Below, in pieces: positions 14,935 to 16,146 of a stretch of 16,146 nt of DNA. Both the position numbers and the translations under genes were made by a program. The notes under the pieces are model-generated. The model ran no database searches. It had not been told where the DNA came from and was given only the letters and a program-made list of their open reading frames with translations. The stretch is taken from positions 1-16,146 of the forward strand of contig JAHEMB010000014.1 in assembly GCA_024643915.1 (NCBI GenBank), in the 5' to 3' direction. This DNA comes from Rhodothermaceae bacterium (lineage in GTDB: Bacteria; Bacteroidota; Rhodothermia; Rhodothermales; JAHEMB01). Position 1 is the stretch's first letter. Every line of letters starts with the position of its first letter.

Positions 14935-15147
14935 AAAAACGGGATCGGGATGGGTGTGCGTGGGCCACGTGCAAGTTTAAGAAGAATCCCTGCTCGTCTC
15001 CTGGCACGCCGCCAGATTTTGCGCTATCGTTTCAGTGGCTTTTTCGAATGGCGAATAGGGAAGGTTGAGGGTTGAATGCTTCTCCTCCTTCATCGTTCGA
15101 CATTCGCTATTCTGCGGTTCGACCTACAGATTGATCCACGTGCTACC
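14935..15147. other. Divergent intergenic region with word hairpin
   Basis: These 213 bases lie between the GH13 gene and the HAD gene and should carry both promoters. TATCGTTT (15025-15032) is a possible -7-like element for the plus strand. The remainder is dominated by the hairpin at 15045-15106. No ORF or RNA gene is supported. Confidence 0.4.
15045..15106. repeat. Imperfect hairpin built of CGAATGGCGAATAG words
   Basis: Positions 15045-15055 (cgaatggcgaa) and 15096-15106 (ttcgacattcg) are complementary at 10 of 11 positions. The right arm continues into ctattc, which can also pair with gaatag at 15053-15058. It lies upstream of the HAD gene and has the same style as the other intergenic word hairpins. 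Confidence 0.55.
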
Positions 15148-15834
15148 ATGCCCCCTGCCGCCCGCCTGTCCCTTGCCGCCCTTGATGCCGTGATTTTCGA
15201 CCTCGACGGGGTGTTGATCGACTCCGAGCCGCTCCACGCCGAGGCGCACCGCATCGCTTTCGCCCGGTTCGAGATGGCGGTGCCGGCGACGCTCAACGAC
15301 CAGTTCATCGGGCAGACCGACCGCGCCCTCATCGAACACGCCCTTGCACACTTCGGGCGTGACGGCCTCGCTCTCGATACCCTCCTCGAAGCCAAGCAGC
15401 AAGCCTACCACGACCTGTTGCCGACGATGCAGATGGTAACGGACGCGCAGCCTTTCGTGCGCGCCCTGGCTGGCGTGCCGGTCCGCCTCGCCCTCACCAC
15501 CTCCTCCGTCCGCCGCAACCTCAACCTTGCCTTCGCCCGGTTCGGCCTGGCTGAGGCCTTCGAAGTCATCATCACCGCCGAGGACGTGACGAAGGCCAAG
15601 CCCGACCCCCAGCCGTACCGCCGCACGGTGGCGGCGCTGGGCGTGCCCGCCGGGCGCTGCCTCGTCATCGAGGACTCGGTCAACGGCGTGCGCTCGGCGA
15701 AGGGCGCCGGGTGTCGCGTGGCTGCCCTCACCACGTCGTTCCCCGCCGCGCTGCTGAACGAGGCCGACCTCGTCGTGGACACCTACGCCGCCCTGGCCGA
15801 GTGGCTCGGGTTGAAGATAGAGGACGGCGCGTAG
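15148..15834 (+). CDS. HAD-superfamily hydrolase, beta-phosphoglucomutase / sugar phosphatase-like
   Basis: The ATG at 15148 gives 228 residues. An in-frame ATG at 15076 would add 24 residues from the repeat region and is rejected. Motif I is FDLDGVLIDSEP, with nucleophile Asp18 and acid/base Asp20. Motif II is TTSS (117-120), motif III the lysine of TKAKPDP (Lys149 or Lys151), and motif IV VIEDSVNG with Glu175 and Asp176. A helical C1-type cap lies between about residues 28 and 100. DxDGVxxDSE together with EDSxNG is the standard pattern of the beta-phosphoglucomutase/phosphoglycolate phosphatase group. It could interconvert beta-glucose 1- and 6-phosphates or dephosphorylate a sugar phosphate. 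The divergent alpha-glucosidase gene favours a role in maltose or glucan use, but no maltose phosphorylase is seen here. Confidence 0.92.
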   Translation: MPPAARLSLAALDAVIFDLDGVLIDSEPLHAEAHRIAFARFEMAVPATLNDQFIGQTDRALIEHALAHFGRDGLALDTLLEAKQQAYHDLLPTMQMVTDAQPFVRALAGVPVRLALTTSSVRRNLNLAFARFGLAEAFEVIITAEDVTKAKPDPQPYRRTVAALGVPAGRCLVIEDSVNGVRSAKGAGCRVAALTTSFPAALLNEADLVVDTYAALAEWLGLKIEDGA

Positions 15835-15875
15835 CGGACGGTAAGGAAGGGTCGCCGTGTTTCTTTCAAGGCCCC

Positions 15876-16042
15876 TTGAGAAACTGTCTGGTAGGATGAT
15901 CTTGGGCTGCGCGCGGAACTTTTTGACCCATCGACCGCCGTTTTCTCGGCCCGTAGTTGGGCTATGCGCCTCAAAAAGCGTCGGACCCTGGATCAAAGAT
16001 TGCTCTCTCGCTTCCAAACCGACCTGCCAGACAGCTTCTGAG
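15876..16042. mobile_element. Possible small non-autonomous element or insertion-sequence remnant
   Basis: TTGAGAAACTGTCTGG (15876-15891) and CCAGACAGCTTCTGAG (16027-16042) are inverted and match at 13 of 16 positions, like the ends of a small transposable element. The 167-base interval encodes no transposase. Only a weak CCC is shared by the flanks, so no clear target duplication is visible. Low confidence. Confidence 0.3.
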
Positions 16043-16068
16043 CCCTCCACGCTTGCCAATCTGATGAC

Positions 16069-16103
16069 AGGGTGGCGGGGGCCGGTCCGGCCCTGCGCAC
16101 CCT
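16069..16103. other. GC-rich hairpin
   Basis: GGGCCGGTCCGGCCC (16079-16093) is a palindrome around its central T. Looser pairing extends outward between 16069 (agggtg) and 16103 (caccct). It could be a terminator stem for something to the right or a repetitive extragenic element. No T-tract follows. Confidence 0.35.
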
Positions 16104-16146
16104 ACGCCGCCGGGCATTCCCCTACGACCCGCACCGGCCCTAGCCC

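Larger units (their letters stand above)
15835..16146. other. Terminal 312 bases without a convincing gene
   Basis: Short frames occur here but none has a recognisable domain or start context. The segment contains a pair of imperfect inverted repeats (15876-15891 and 16027-16042) enclosing 167 bases, and a GC-rich palindrome at 16079-16093. A gene starting beyond the right edge cannot be excluded. Confidence 0.5.

Noticed and set aside
14116..15075. Plus-strand open frame opposite the GH13 gene
   Set aside because: Antisense shadow of conserved GH13 regions, running into the repeat region.
15964..16041. 25-residue plus-strand micro-ORF (MRLKKRRTLDQ...)
   Set aside because: Basic and short with no ribosome binding site; it ends within the right inverted repeat of the possible element and is likely chance.
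15124..16059. Minus-strand open frame opposite the HAD gene and into the terminal region
   Set aside because: Most of it is antisense to the HAD motifs; the part over 15876-16059 has no transposase-like signature.

Overview
The window is GC-rich, densely coded bacterial chromosome. Several features point to a Gram-negative, probably Rhodothermota/Bacteroidota-like bacterium (Rhodothermales is my best guess): weak Shine-Dalgarno sequences, several proteins with Sec signal peptides, a short exported protein that could be an outer-membrane barrel, and a potassium-channel-type glutamate receptor. The taxonomic guess is inference from style, not from a marker gene. There are no rRNA, tRNA or CRISPR features and no intact transposase.

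Left half (1-8252, all minus strand). Read in the direction of transcription, the genes are: an FhaA-type FHA protein (8252-7395), a PP2C phosphatase with a membrane anchor and an external beta-helix (7395-5848, start overlapping the previous stop), a membrane Ser/Thr kinase with a TPR-like external domain (5701-3707), a 1112-residue protein that joins a complete RodA/FtsW-type glycosyltransferase to a complete class B penicillin-binding protein (3699-361), and the start of a second FhaA-N-like protein running off the left edge (247-1). This is the gene content of the actinobacterial fhaA-fhaB-pstP-rodA-pbpA-pknA-pknB cell-wall control operon, rearranged and with rodA and pbpA fused. It is the most interesting part of the window: a phospho-signalling module (kinase, phosphatase, phosphothreonine readers) next to a single-chain peptidoglycan synthase. 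The kinase has Arg where the ATP-binding Lys is expected.

Right half (8253-16146) is a mixed set of single genes on both strands: an exported protein of unknown function (8514-9290, +), a GluR0-like ligand-gated potassium channel (9338-10402, -), a small cupin (10620-10940, +), a secreted amidohydrolase (11066-12652, +), a small exported unknown (12760-13215, +), a GH13 alpha-glucosidase-type enzyme (13315-14934, -) and, divergent from it, a beta-phosphoglucomutase-like HAD phosphatase (15148-15834, +). The last two suggest alpha-glucan or maltose use. The final 312 bases hold no convincing gene but do contain a 167-bp segment bounded by imperfect inverted repeats.

Six intergenic gaps carry imperfect hairpins assembled from short AT-richer words repeated in tandem and inverted. 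The words differ from gap to gap but the architecture is the same. I do not recognise this class.
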